From contig NC_084462.1 of the NCBI RefSeq assembly GCF_027409185.1, forward strand, positions 186,894,071-186,958,070: 64,000 bases of DNA. Reading direction: 5' to 3'. The notes below the pieces were generated by a model. The model was not told the DNA's origin and made no database searches. It saw nothing but the letters and a program-made list of their open reading frames with translations. The translations under genes were made by a program, and so were the position numbers. Shown one piece after another: positions 43,447 to 56,175 of this stretch; position 1 is the stretch's first letter; every line of letters begins with the position of its first letter. Source of the DNA: Cynocephalus volans (lineage: Eukaryota; Chordata; Mammalia; Dermoptera; Cynocephalidae).

Positions 43447-44974
43447 GATGAGTCATCTATGTTCAGTCCTGCTCACTGTACTGGAGCACCTGGGAATCTG
43501 AGGCTGGGGCTGCTCTCCTAGAGCTGCAGGGTCGGGTCTGAGCTGCTTTTCTTCAGCAGAGGGAGGCCCTATCTGCATGTCCTCCTGCTATACAGCAAGC
43601 TCTGTGGTGGGAGCCTAGGAAGAGGGCAGAGTCCAGAGCAGATGTGAGCGTCTTGGTGGAGATGGGGACAAAAATTACATTTGTGAAAATATGATTTTTA
43701 TTATATGCTTGTAACTTGGTAAAAATTTTTAATTCATCTTATGTTATATTTGCTCATAAACACAAAATATTTGATGCAATTCAGAACGCTAATTCTTTAT
43801 ACAGGTGTACAGTTATAAACTGAATCATCAAAGGATTATGCAGTGTATCCAAGTGCTCATGTATGGTCAGAGGGAGCCTCAGTGTCTGGGTCTGTGCTCC
43901 ACACCACGGATCCAACACCAGGACAGAGCTGGGCCTGCCTACTGACATTTGCCTGGTTAGATTCTCCTTCCTGTAATCACACTTTGTGAATTTGCTGTGT
44001 TCTGTCTTTTATTTCCATCGTATATAGAGAACCAGAGTTCATGCAAATGCACCTTAAAGAGTCTCTACCATTATATGTTTTAGGATCGTTCTATCTCTCC
44101 TCTACTGTAACATACTTTTATCTGTAACAACCTTATGGAATTATAATAGATATAATGCACAGCACATATTTAAAGTGTTTCCTGTGGTTCTTCTGTGATT
44201 TCCTCTTCCCATTCCTTCCTTCCTCACTGCCCACGCCCAGGCAACTCATGACCTTCTTTATGTTACTTCTTAGTAGTTTCTCTCTCCTAGAATTTAAGTA
44301 AATGGAACTTGGAGTAAGGACTTTCATTGTTTATCATATTTCTCTGAGATCATTATGGGAAATGCAGTCTTGTTCTTGTGTGAATCAGGCACTCATGAGT
44401 TTTAACACTGAGTGGGATCACAATGTGTGAAAGCCCCCCCTTTTTTCAGTTTACCAGTTGATGGGAATTTGGATTGTGTCATTTCTGGATATCATTACTT
44501 AAGCCGCTACAAATGCAAATGTAGAGATAAAGTACTTTTTCTTATTCTTTCAACAAACACAACAAAAACAGGAAGTCCATGATATAAGTGGCAAATTAGC
44601 ACATTTTCTTAAACAAATCAAATAGTAAAGTTAACAAGACAAACAGCAAACCTGAAATCTGGAGAGAGTAGTTTTCAGGCAAAACAGGACCAAAACTTAG
44701 CTCACCTGGGTCAGAGATCACTAGACGGCAGACACACTGAAATTAGAAATATTTCATGAATTTCCAAATGTCCAGTGTGCTAAAGCATCAGAGTGTGAAT
44801 CTGGCAGGATGCACATACCTGCAGGGTCCTAACTTCTTTCTGGCTTCTCCAGGGTTGGGGAGAATCACTCAGCTCCGGCCTCCTGGGCTGGTGCTCAAGG
44901 GAGAGAGGAGCAGCCCCCCTGCCTAGTGCTCCAGCAGCTCCCCCAGATCCTCCACACGACAAGTTATCAATGTG
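43447..44974. other. Intergenic 5' flank of the VH3 pseudogene
   Basis: No gene recognised. It is AT-rich from 43660 and GC-richer at 44780-44960; an open frame at 44780-44995 has no recognisable domain. Confidence 0.45.
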
Positions 44975-46029
44975 CACGGGAGGCAGCAAAGCCAATATTT
45001 ATGCTTTATATTTTGAGAAACTGCTGAACCATTTTTTGAAATGGATATAAAATTGTACGTTCTCACCAGCATTTGATGAACAAACCAATTTGTCCACATC
45101 CTCATCAATATCTCTTATTACTCTTCACTTTTATCATGTTCATACAACGTGGCACAAAACAGAAACTTAAAACATAAAAGAACCTAAATACTGAACACTG
45201 CATGTTACTAATTCCACTTATGAAAATTATCCAGAATAGGCCTGCATGGAGACAGAAATTAGGTTAGTGGTCCTGGACCTGGATAAGGAGGAGGAAGGGA
45301 GGACTGGAAAGTGACACTGAAGAGACATGTTCCTTTTTGGTTATTCAAATAATCTAAACTTAAATTCTGTTGGTGGTTGCAGAAATTTTGTTAATTATTT
45401 TGTGAGTACCGTATACTGAAGTCTTCTAAACTGCACACTTTCATAGGTAGCTTTTATCATAAGTAAAATATATTTCAATAAGTTTAAAAATCTATCCATC
45501 ATTTTCAAATATTAATACAGTTATACAATTTTATACAGTTTATAACCCCCATGAAATGTACTTTTCTGAAATAAACAGCAAACATATTGTGATGTCAGTA
45601 ATTTAAAGGATATGAGAGCATGAGAAACTGTGTGGTATTTTGATATAGTCCAGTTTGTTTATTTTCTCTTTTGCTGTTTGCGTTTTCTGGCTCATGTTCA
45701 TAGTCTGTGCACACACCTAGTTCCTGAATTGTTTCACCTACATTTTGTCTTAGTGTTATTTAAGTTTCAGGTCATATAATTGTCTTTAATTCACTTTGAG
45801 TTGATTTTAGTATACAGTGTGAGGTAAATACCTAGTGTCATCCTTCTGCTTATGGACATCCAGTTTTCCCTGCATCACTTGCTGAGAGGAAGTCTTGTCC
45901 GCAATGTAGATTTTTGTTGCCTTTGTCCAATATCAGATGGCTGTGAGCCTGAGGGGTGATTTCTGTGTTCTCAATTCTGCTCCACTGGTCTGACTGTCTA
46001 TAGTCAGTACTAATAGTGTCTACAGTCAG
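44975..46029 (-). mobile_element. Fragmented antisense L1 with an older repeat between
   Basis: Antisense L1 text lies at about 44990-45130 (gaaactgctgaaccatttttt, ctcaccagcatttgatg) and 45650-46020 (attcactttgagttgattttag, then the tail of the same region). About 45170-45490 resembles 100-450. No coding capacity. Confidence 0.65.
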
Positions 46030-46104
46030 TAACAATACATTTCAAAATAGCAAGGAGAGTAAGTTTCAACTGTCTTCCCTCAAAAATTATAATGTGATGT
46101 GATG

Positions 46105-46724
46105 GATATATTGACCTTCTTCCAGTTGTCGAGAAGACAAAACATCACTAAAGCCAAAATGTCTCATTAGATTAGTTCTACTATGTTTCCATTTGTATTG
46201 TCAGGGCTAGTGCTCAGACCCTTCAAACCCATTGTACAAACTGGGTGACAAACCCCTCACATGCCAGGCTGGGTCACCAGACACTTCACACACAGGTCCA
46301 CGCTACATAATTGGAAAAGATCCTGGTACCATTGGCAGATGACATGAGCTCCATCTTCAGCGACAGCAGCAGCATCTTACATGTTTGGCAGATTTCAGGT
46401 CGAGGAGGTGGTGGTGGCAGTGGCCTTGCGGAGGGTCCCGGTGGCACTGGTAGCAACAGCTTGGTCAACACCCTCCAGAAGCAGGAGAGGCTTCCCATAG
46501 CCCCTGTGGACCTCCCAGGGGTGGGGAGAGCACCGTGGGTCAGAGCCACTCATCCTTTATACTTCAGTCCATAACCCAGGTCACCTGGGTGCACATGCGC
46601 AATTACATTAGACAGTAACCAAGGAACACCTGGGCGCACGTGCATATTTACATCAAATGCTCCGCAATATTTTGAACATCTGAGGGGTCGTGACCATTTT
46701 CCTGTATTTTCCCAACAGATCTAA
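46105..46724 (-). mobile_element. LTR-like insertion specific to duplication copy 2
   Basis: Absent between the matching bases of copy 1 (about 20415-20440). The minus strand begins TGTTGGGAAAATACAGG and has a TATAAA box (46556-46561), fitting a solo LTR with transcription leftward. The opposite end and target duplication could not be fixed; the boundaries are good to about 15 bases. The family was not recognised. Confidence 0.6.
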
Positions 46725-48584
46725 TTATTCCACATTATATACATTTATCAAAACATCATTATGTTCCTCATAAATGAATACAATTATGATTTATCACATA
46801 AGATGATATTAATAAATAGAGAAGGAGATATAGCCTCTCTCAGACCACACAGTGGTAAAGGATCAAGACGTCCCTCAGAAATCACGAATAAGCTGAGGAC
46901 AGCCACCAGCACAGCTCCTATTCGACACCTTCAATGTGACAAGTGGAAGTAAACAAGCAGCAACCAGAAGGAAACATCAACACAGCCCTTTTCTCCAGGT
47001 GTGACACGAGGAGTTCTGGGTTCAGGTCTCACAATAAGAAGCTTGGGTGTCATCACTCCCATCCAGACAAAAGTAAAAACTCTGAACGAAATTAAAATTG
47101 GTGACAATTCTTGAATCTGTAAAAGAATGAAGTCACAGGGTGAACAGCTGTCCTCAAAATGGAAGATGCAGCCAGGAAGACACAGAGGGTCATAACCTGT
47201 CAGATTAGAAACTCATGAGCAGAAACCTCCGTGGGACCCAGGACTGGGGGAGAAAAACCAGAGCTGCAGCTGAAGAATTGCTGAAGACTCAGAGCTGGGA
47301 AGTCTGAGAGTTGGGTGCAGCCCAGTGCAATGGTCTCAGGGATCCCCAAACTTTAAACTCTACCTCAGGGGCCCAACCGTGTTCTCGTAGAAAATATCAG
47401 AGGAGAATCCTGATGTTCAGAGCAGAGAAAGGGAGGAAGGAGCCGTTCTGAAGTACCCCAGAGCATGACCTTCTCTATAAGAAGCCTTGACCTCAGGAGA
47501 AGCGAGTTTAGCTCATCCTAATGGATTGCAGATTCATCAGAGCATCATTGACCTGAGAGAAGAGAAAAAATGAATCCCCTCCCCCTCCCACAAGAGACTT
47601 GCAGTGTCCCCTAAAGGAGGGTAAAGGGAGAAGCACTTGGGAATGTCACACCCAGGACACGGCTCACTACAGGACAGAACTCATCCTAGGACTGTGCACT
47701 GCTTCCCCAGTCCCACAGTTTACCCACATCCACAGGGCTTCTGTATCATGACAGAGAAAAACTAAAACATAACATGCACCTTAGACACGATTTAAGAAGT
47801 GTCCATGAAAATGTAGTCCACAAAGGAGACAAAAACAAAGACATCAGGGGACATTTTATTGGGTCTGTTGCTCATCTTGTCATCTTATCCTGTCTTGTCT
47901 TTGAGAGACCCAGCCCAAAATTCAGCCCAGCGGGACTCTGTTGGTTTTTAGCTTTGTGCTTGTCACCATGAATCCTCCACATGGACATAGAAGAGCTGTG
48001 TGTGGCCCTCAGGCATCTGCTTCTCCATCCAGGACACTGAGGAATGGACAGAGAGTGGGACAAATCCTCAACATCAATGTCCATGGTGTGGATGAGGATC
48101 CAGAGGCTAAACTGCCCCATTGAGGATAGAGACGCCGTGGGCAGGGGTCCTGTAGGATGATAGTAACCACGTGGGTGTAGCTGCACTTTATTTAGGGAAA
48201 AATGCTGATTTAGGGACAGGGTGCTCCTGGACAGATGTAATGTTTGGGGAAAATTATAATAGATCATAATGATTTGTGTGTCAGGAAGAAGACAGGTCAA
48301 GAAAAACTCAAGGAGGAAAAGCCCTCAGTGAAAAGAACCTTCTCATCTGCACATGAGGAAAGTTCCTTCACTCTGTGTTGCCTGTAGTGAGAATGTGAGA
48401 AATTAGAGTCACAAAGAATAAAGGACATGATCCTCAGGGGCATCTGGGAGTCAGCAGAGCAGAGGAAACCTCAGATCCCAAGAGGAACCCCCATGCCCTC
48501 TCTGCACCTGCTCCATGGGGCACAGGAGCTGGGTGGGCCTTGAGTGCCCCCTGCAGCCCAGACCCCTCCTGTATCCTGCAGGGA

Positions 48585-48623
48585 GGTTTGTGTCTGGGCT
48601 CACGCTGACTTCCTGTCACTGTG
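48585..48623 (-). other. V(D)J recombination signal, 23-bp spacer (VH4 segment b)
   Basis: Heptamer CACAGTG (48617-48623), 23-base spacer (48594-48616, one base different from segment a), nonamer ACACAAACC (48585-48593). Confidence 0.95.
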
Positions 48624-49063
48624 TCTCTCGCACAGTAATACACGCCTGTGTCCTCGGTGGTCACAGAGCTCAGCTGCAGGAAGAACTGGTTCTTGGACGT
48701 GTCTCTGGTGATGGAGGTGCGGCTCTTGACGGACGGGTTATAAGCTGTACCACCACTATAACCAATGTATCCCATCCACTCAATGCCCTTCCCTGAGAGC
48801 TGGCAGATCCAGCTCCAGTAGGAATTACTGGTTGTGATGGAGTAACCAGAGACGGTGCAGGTGAGGGAGAGGGTCTGCGAGGGCTTCACCAGTCCTGGGC
48901 CCAACTCCTGCAGCTGCACCTCAGAAAAGACACCTGGGGACAAGGAGAATCAGATCCTGTCAGCCACATTCACTCACAAATATACCATAACCCATGTGTG
49001 ACATCTGAGTCACTCACCGCTGGGAGCTGTCACAAGGCAAAGGAGAAGACCCCACAGTTTCAT
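48624..49063 (-). CDS. IGHV: IGHV segment b, VH4-type, open but with an unusual FR2 Cys
   Basis: Leader exon 49018-49063 (46 bases) encodes [15 protein letters not shown] plus a split codon, with donor GTGAGT. The V exon 48624-48933 follows a CAG acceptor: [20 protein letters not shown], Cys in LTCTVSG, invariant Trp in YWSWICQ, CDR2 IGYSGGT, and YYCARD next to the RSS. No stop or frameshift. The normally conserved Arg after Trp-Ile in framework 2 is Cys, and the Ser of QLQESG is Leu. CDR1 is one codon longer than in segment a. Promoter and RSS are intact, so it should rearrange; folding with the extra free Cys is uncertain. It is the duplicate of segment a. Confidence 0.85.
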
Positions 49064-49175
49064 CTTCAATTTGATCTCAACTCTGCTTTCCCCAGAGACC
49101 TGAGCCCTGTTTGAGGAGAGACCTGTGAGCTTCCACCACCCATGAGTCTACATTTACCCTGGAGCATGAAGGAAA

Positions 49176-49183
49176 ATTTGCAT
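49176..49183 (-). promoter_or_regulatory. Immunoglobulin octamer ATGCAAAT (segment b)
   Basis: A perfect octamer on the minus strand, 112 bases upstream of the leader ATG, same spacing as segment a. Confidence 0.9.
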
Positions 49184-50986
49184 GTGGGGCAGCTCTGTCC
49201 TTATAAGTGCTGAGGAACTGAGGTGGGAACCATAGTATTTTTTGAAATGTCCATAAGTTTTTTTTTCTTGCAATTATTTGACATGTATTTATGGTATGGG
49301 AGGGAACTTGGTGAGCTACATGGCATAATGTGGCCCCAGCTTCTGAGCCCAGATCTGCCTTCCTTCAACCCCTGTGTTCTGTGCTGACTGGGACCCAGCC
49401 CAACTCTCCCACATAAACTCAGGCTCTGGGTCTTGCTTCTGCAGTTCTGATCCCAGCACAACCCTTTGTTTCTTTCCCTGGACCCTCTCCTGGGCTGTGG
49501 TTCTCATCACACCTGAGAGCTTGTTACTTGTTGTATTGTTGTTGTTCCATGAGTTCCAGGCCTGCCTTGTGTTTTCCATCCTGCCATACAAGACACAGCA
49601 CATCAGAACCCACAGAGACTGTGCAGAAGGTGGTGCCCAGGAGATTACTGAGGAAACTGACCCTCAATGTCTGAGAAAGAGCAAAATCTCAAATGCCTCC
49701 ATTCCATGCTCATTCCTGTCCATCTAAAGTGTAGGAATTTTCAACTTATATTCATTTCTCACCAATATTTTATGGATGTGAATCCTTCATTTAATCCACC
49801 CATTCTCATCAGATATCAAAAAATAAAATCGATTACAATGGTTAACATGAAAGCAGTAATAACATCCCTATTACTAAACTTTCAGAAGCACACTTTCCCT
49901 TGATGTCCCCCTGTCTGTGGGCATGAGAGCCAGTCCATGTCTGTGGCATCACTCTCTGGATGACTGCCCACCACAGAGAGGGAGGCCAGGGGCCGGGCTG
50001 GATGCTGTGATTTGTCTGCCCCTGTGAGCTCCAGTTCAGTCCCAAGGACAGCTCCATGTCAAGGAGGGACAGACCTTCAATAGTCCTGAATGAATGACAA
50101 GACAGGAGCTGCTGATGGGCCATTTGGGGATGAGACTTCAGGTCCTGTTGACTCATACATTGTGTTGGAGTTTTATCAAAATGTTAAAAGACCTGGGAAA
50201 ACGTGATGCAAAACTAACACTCTGAAATGATAACGCAAGTATTAGAACCAGAATAAGATATGACACAGATTCTAGAATTATCAGAGTGGAGAGTTCAAAT
50301 AACTCTGTGTATGTGCATCTATGTTTCATTTTTCTTTCAAACCTTCAGCTGACTCTCCAGAGTCCTTGTCGCCCAGCTCTATGTGTCCAGGAGAACTTGT
50401 CAGGAAGCTCCGCCTCATGGAGAAGAAGCGCAGCCTCTCAGTGGAGTAAGGGACAAGGACAAAGACCTGCATCTTGCTCGTTTCTGTTCTAACGTGCTCA
50501 GGAGGGAAGTTGCAGTGAGAAGAGGTGACTGATTCATAACGTCACTCAGGAACCCAGACTCCACTGGTGTAAGAGCCCAGATCTACAGCTTGTGGACAGA
50601 CGTTTACAGAAATCAGAAGGTGAGGAAATGGTGAATTTCAGGTGGAATGTTTTTTAGCTGCTGTGAAGACACTAAACATGAGGTCTCCCTAGTAACACAA
50701 TTCAAGTGCATGACACAGGATGTGAACCACGAATGCAGTGTTGTAGAGCAGATCTCTAGACCTTGTTCATCCTGCATAACTGGAACTTTCCTCCTGTAGA
50801 ACAGTACGTTAATTAGCCAGGCTGTGAGGCTGTATGTTATAACTGTGTACACTTCCTTTTGCATAATTATTCATATGGCCCTGACTTACATCAAAAGATA
50901 AAAAGTGTGTGTTATCTGCTATTTCAGGATAAAGAACAATTAGTGTGTGTGTGGATTGGAGCCTGACACACTGAGCCTGTGTCACC

Positions 50987-51043
50987 TCTGTCTCTCTGTC
51001 TCTGTCTCTCTCTCTATCTCTCTCTCTACACACACACACACAT
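50987..51043. repeat. (CT)n/(CA)n microsatellite
   Basis: Counterpart of 25471-25522 in duplication copy 1, with different unit numbers. Confidence 0.85.
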
Positions 51044-51660
51044 AGCATTGGTCTTTTTTGAAAATCTACCTTGTACTCTCCATTTGATTGATGGTGAACA
51101 ACTCATTATAATAGAAAAAAAAATGTGAAACTTCACAGTCCTGTTCTGGAATAAGTCACAGTGTGTAGGAAGAATCTCCCATAGTGCAAAGTGACAGGAT
51201 GGCCCTGTGTGTTTGAGAGTCAGTGCATCACAGCCTATTTCTTTGTATCATAATTGTCCTGCAGGCCTCATGCACATGCTGGTTTCTAACTTGGAATGAG
51301 TGTTGTGTTTTATGGATAGACATACTGTAAAAAAATATTTTAAGATAATTATAGTATTGAAAATTCATTAAGTAAGAGCCTCACACCACTGAAAAGAGAA
51401 AATATGTTCATGAAAAAGTGGTCTTAAATGTAATGTCAGGAAACTGGGAAAAGTACTAGCTGAGAAAATTTTAAATGTCATTTAAATAAATTAAAAAATA
51501 TAAAAAACAATTATGATGTCATTAATACTAATTAATATTAATGGTGTTTTTAGTGAATATCTTAACAAAAGAAATTTTTAAATGATAATAATAATAAATC
51601 ACCAAACATTTCTATCATTGGAAAGAAGCAGAGAGATGAACTTAGCAGATAATCTACATA

Positions 51661-52864
51661 TATATGAAATCCTCAATATGGAAGAAATAGAGAGATAAAG
51701 AGAAATATCCAGATGAAAAAGGAGAAAAGATTTAAGAACAGACCTATCAGGCAGAGAAGAAAGGGGGAGTATGAATCTGGAATAACCTTAGAGATAAACC
51801 AGGAACACACCACACCTTCTCAAAATGTGCCTGTAATTGGATTAATTTAAATGGACTGAAAGGTGAAAGAAAATGCACAATAGGGGCTTTCATTACCAAA
51901 AAAAATGCATGCCTTAGGAATATTTGCTGTGCAATGGTGTAAGTATGTGAATACAAGATGGTTGGGAATGCAGGACCAGAAATCAACAAGAAAAATACCT
52001 GCCAGAGCAATGCTAATATTAAAAATTAGATGTTATGACAAAGGCTTTATTGAAGTTCAATTATGCCTGAATATAACACTATACACGGGACATGTTTGAT
52101 ACTTGGTAACAAACCAGTCACCATGTCATACTTTGTTCAAGGTCTTCCTATCAGACTTTCTAACACAGGATAATGCAGTTCAACTTCAAATGTAACAGGG
52201 TCTAAAGGAAATTAGTAAATGTTAACTAAAATACTCTGAATCACTTTAAATTTCCCCTTTAAATGCAAAAGTGAGTGTGACACTGGTTGATTTGCTATTT
52301 GCATAATACGTTGTCAACCCTTTGAAGTTCACATCTGATCTGTGTGATAATTTTGAGACTGTCACTGTATGTAAAGGAAAGCCACATGTAATCATTTAAA
52401 AAGGTTTCCATTAACAATCATGCTCAGTTGAAATATAGAAACACACTCTGCTGTCCTGTGTCCAGGTTCCAAATTAGAAAACTCAGCTCATTTGCTAATG
52501 GGATTTAGTAAATTTCCCCTAAAAGTGTTTTCACAGGAACATGTCTATCTCCATCCTGCTTCAGGTCTGTTCCCAAATTTTGGGGCTCTGATGTTTGGCT
52601 GTATTTTGGCCTCTGATCATTGCAATCACCAGGGTTGATGATTAGGACCACACTGCTCAGCCCATTCCCTGACTGTTGTCTGACCCTAGCTTCCCATGGG
52701 CTTGTCCACCTCAGTGCTCTGCAGATGGTTGCGCTGTCTGCATGTCCTCTGACATAAGGTGTGTGAGTTGTGAGAGGTGTCCTGGGGTCAGCAGCTGTTG
52801 TGTCCTCACAGATAATCTGTGCTTTCAAGAAAACTGCTTGCATTCTGTAGTTTGTATTTCTGCT
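51661..52864. other. Intergenic
   Basis: No gene recognised. 52630-52810 is a diverged copy of 42115-42290, that is, of the sequence just downstream of the VH3 pseudogene; no V exon accompanies it here. Confidence 0.5.
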
Positions 52865-53802
52865 GTGTTGATTGTCTCCTATGATGTGCAGAAAATTTTA
52901 ATTTTGATATAATCCCATTTGTATATTTTTTCTTTTGTTGCTTGTGCTTTTAGGTCTTATTCACAAAGTCTTTGCTTAGACATCTGACAATGGATTAATA
53001 TACAGAATACATAAGTTTCTCAAACACCTAAACAGAAAAAAACCAAACAATCCAATTAAAATATATGCGATGGACATGAGTAGACATTTTTCAAAGGAAG
53101 ATATGCAAATGGCTAACATATAAATAATAAAAAGTTCAGCATCAATAATCATCAGGAAAATGCAAATCAAAACCACATTGACATATCATCTCAACCCAGA
53201 TAGACTGGCCATTATTGAAAGGACGGTGAATAACAAAGGCTGGTGAGTATGTGGAGAAATCAGAAAACTTCTATGGTGTTGGTAGGACTGTAAATTAGTA
53301 AAGCCATTATGGATGTTTCTCAACCAACCACAGACAGAAGTATCATAAGATCCAGCAGTCCTACTACTGGATTTATATCCAAAGGAATGGAAATCTTTAT
53401 GTCAAAGGGACACCTGCACTTCCATGTTCATCACAGCTTTACTTATAATAGTCAAAATATGGAGCCAACCTAAATGTCCATCAACACACTACTGGATAAG
53501 GAAAATGTGGTATATATAAATAATGGAACACAACTCTGCCATAAAAAAGAAAGAAATTCTGCCATTTGAAGCAACAGGGACGAGACTGGAGAAAATTATA
53601 TTAAGTGAAAAAAGGCAGACAAGGAAAGAGAAATGCTGCATATTCTCATTCATAACTGCATGCTGAAAGAAGGAAGGAAGGAAGGAAGGAAGGAAGGAAG
53701 GAAGGAAGGAAGGAAGGAAGGAAGGAAGGAAGGAAGGAAGGAAGGAAGGAAGGAAGGAAGGAAGGAAGGAAGGAAGGAAGGAAGGAAGGAAGGAAGGAAG
53801 GA

Positions 53803-53874
<72 letters not shown>

Positions 53875-54045
53875 CCACAACAATACGTTGAGCATTCAGA
53901 AGGAAGGAACAAACCTAAGGACACTACAGACGGGGGAAGGGAGGGAGGGTGGAGGGAACGACAAGGCAGGTCAAGGGCATGAAGAATAATTGTGATTTGT
54001 AATAATGTTTCTGCTAATATTAAAAATTAAAAATAAATAAATATA
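52865..54045 (+). mobile_element. L1 3' part with short inverted 5' end
   Basis: 52865-52985 is antisense L1. From 52986 the sense ORF2 C-terminus follows (acctaaacagaaaaaaacc, aatgcaaatcaaaaccacatt, ggatttatatccaaaggaatgg) and runs into a 3' end containing a long tetranucleotide tract and an A-rich tail. The 5' inversion is typical of twin priming. Confidence 0.8.
53667..53874. repeat. (AAGG)n then (AAAG)n microsatellite
   Basis: About 33 AAGG units pass without a break into about 18 AAAG units inside the L1 3' end. Long frames on both strands here (Lys-Glu-Gly-Arg or Phe-Leu-Pro-Ser runs) are artefacts. Confidence 0.95.
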
Positions 54046-54555
54046 GCTGCTTGATGGCTGCAGATGATTTCAAATTAATATTAGTTAGATATTTATATTA
54101 ATCAGCTCTACACGATATAGATGAATTGGTTCCTATCTTAAATCAGCATTCGTGAGAAACTGCTAGGTTCTTTTTCACCATGTGTAACCAGTCAACAGGA
54201 CAATCCTGGGGATTCTCTAAAGGTGGGACATGGTCATGAAACAAGCCTCAAAGACACTTTGGACATTTCCTGGTGGATTTTACTCAGCTTCCATTCACCA
54301 GAGGATTTTAATATGTTTTATTTTTTGTCTTCTTATTTTTTCAGTGTCTTGAAGTAATGCATTGAAAAATGTCACAGCTCTTTCAGTTGATAAAATGATG
54401 CTTTATTTCGTGTTTCTAACCTGTACTATGACAGCATTTACATCAAGTGAGCTTGTCAAAATTCTAAACACAAGAGCACACACACACAGATACACACAGA
54501 AATTATGCTTTTGGAATTGTACATGACAAATAGGTACTTTGCAAACAAAGGGTTT
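54046..54555. other. Short intergenic gap between two L1 copies
   Basis: No gene. A small CA tract lies at about 54477-54499. Confidence 0.5.
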
Positions 54556-56175
54556 GTGACATTCTTCACGGAAATAGTAAAATCTATCCTAACAGTCACA
54601 TCAACTAATAAAAGCCAAAGCAATGCAGAGAAAGAAAATAATAATGATCAAGCTGGAGATGTTACACTACCTGACTTTAAATCCCACTACAAATCTTTAG
54701 TAAGAGAAACAGCATGGTACTGGCATAAAAACAGACACTAAAACCAATGGACCAGAACAGAGAACCCAGAAAACAATCCTCATACTTACAACCAACTGGT
54801 CTTTGACAAAGGCACCAAGAGCACACATCGGAGAAAAGACTGTTCTCCAGCACCCCTCTTCCATATATGGTGCTGGAGAACCTTGAAAACCATCTATTAA
54901 AAAAATAAAACTAAACCTGTATCTTCCACCGTATTTGAAAATCAACTCAAAATGGATTAAAGAGTTAAATGTAAATCTTGATACCTTACAACTCCTAAAA
55001 TAATACACAGGCAAAACACTTCAGTAAGTAGGACTGATAAAAAACTTTATAAAAATGAACCCAAAAGCACAGGCAACAAAAGAAAAAATAAATAAACCAA
55101 TGGGATTATATCAAACTAAACACCTTCTACACAGCCAATGAAAAAATTAACCAAACAAAAATACAACCTATGGAGTGGGAGTAAATGTTGGTAAACTGTG
55201 CATCCAGTATGGGATTATTATCCCAAATATACAAGGAACTCAGAAAACATCACCATAGGAAAAAATAAAATGAAACAGATTTAAAAATCGGCAAAGGTGC
55301 CTAATAGACCTTTCTCAAAAGAAGATACACAACTGGCCAACAGACACATTAAATAATTGTCAACATCACTAAATATTAGGGAAATACAAATCAAACCACA
55401 TTTATATATCATCTGATTCAGATAGACTGGCCATTATCCAGAAGACAGAGTAAGAGATGCTGGGCAGGATTCTGAGAAAGTGAAACCCTCCTACACTGTT
55501 GATGGGACTGTAAGTCAGGGCAGCTATTACGGAAAACATCATGGAAGCTCCTCAAACAATTATAGAAGGATCTACCATATGATCCAGGAATCCCACTGCC
55601 GGGTATATATCATAGGAATGGAAATCGTCATGTTGAAGGGAAACTTGCACTCCCATGATTAACGCAGCTCTATTTACAGTAGCCAAGATTAGGACCCAAC
55701 TTACATGCCCATTGGTGGGTGTCTGGATAAGTAAAATTTGCTATATGTACACAACATAATATTACTTTGCCAATAAATAAATAACAAAACTCTGCCATTT
55801 GCAGCAACATGGATGAACTTGGGGAAAATTATGTTAAGTGAGATAAGCTGAGCACAGAAAGTAAAATGCCACATGTCTTCACTCATAAGTGGGAGCTAAA
55901 AAAAAGTAGAAAAAGAAAGAAAGACAAAATGATCACAATAATTTGTTGAACTTTCAAAAGGAGAGATCATACTTAGGCCACCAGAGTGTGAAATGGGGAG
56001 GGGGAGGGGTTGACAAAGAAGTGGTAAAGGGCCCCAAAATATATTACACTCATAATGTTGAATACATTATTTATTCTGATCTGGGCATCATTTATGGTAC
56101 ACAGAGATGGATATTCAGTGCCATAACCCTCAGATATATTTTTTTAAGTTTCTATACAAATAATAAAATAATAAT
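54556..56175 (+). mobile_element. L1 ORF2 3' half and 3' end, sense
   Basis: Plus-strand ORF2 text from the RT thumb region (acagcatggtactggcataaaaacag) to the C-terminus (tgatccaggaatcccactg), then the 3' end with a g-rich tract (55996-56012) and an AT-rich tail. Stops throughout. Confidence 0.85.

Larger units (their letters stand above)
46030..51660. repeat. Segmental duplication, copy 2 (contains VH4 segment b)
   Basis: Colinear with 20340-26110, with one extra block (about 46105-46724) that looks like an LTR. 46725-48580 and 49190-51660 are flanking sequence without other recognisable genes. Confidence 0.85.

Noticed and set aside
46286-46574. Two overlapping opposite 87-codon frames, one with a Gly-rich run
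   Set aside because: Both lie inside the LTR-like insertion; the Gly run comes from a GGT-rich stretch.
53489-53989. Long frames of Lys-Glu-Gly-Arg and Phe-Leu-Pro-Ser repeats on both strands
   Set aside because: They are translations of the AAGG/AAAG microsatellite inside an L1 3' end.
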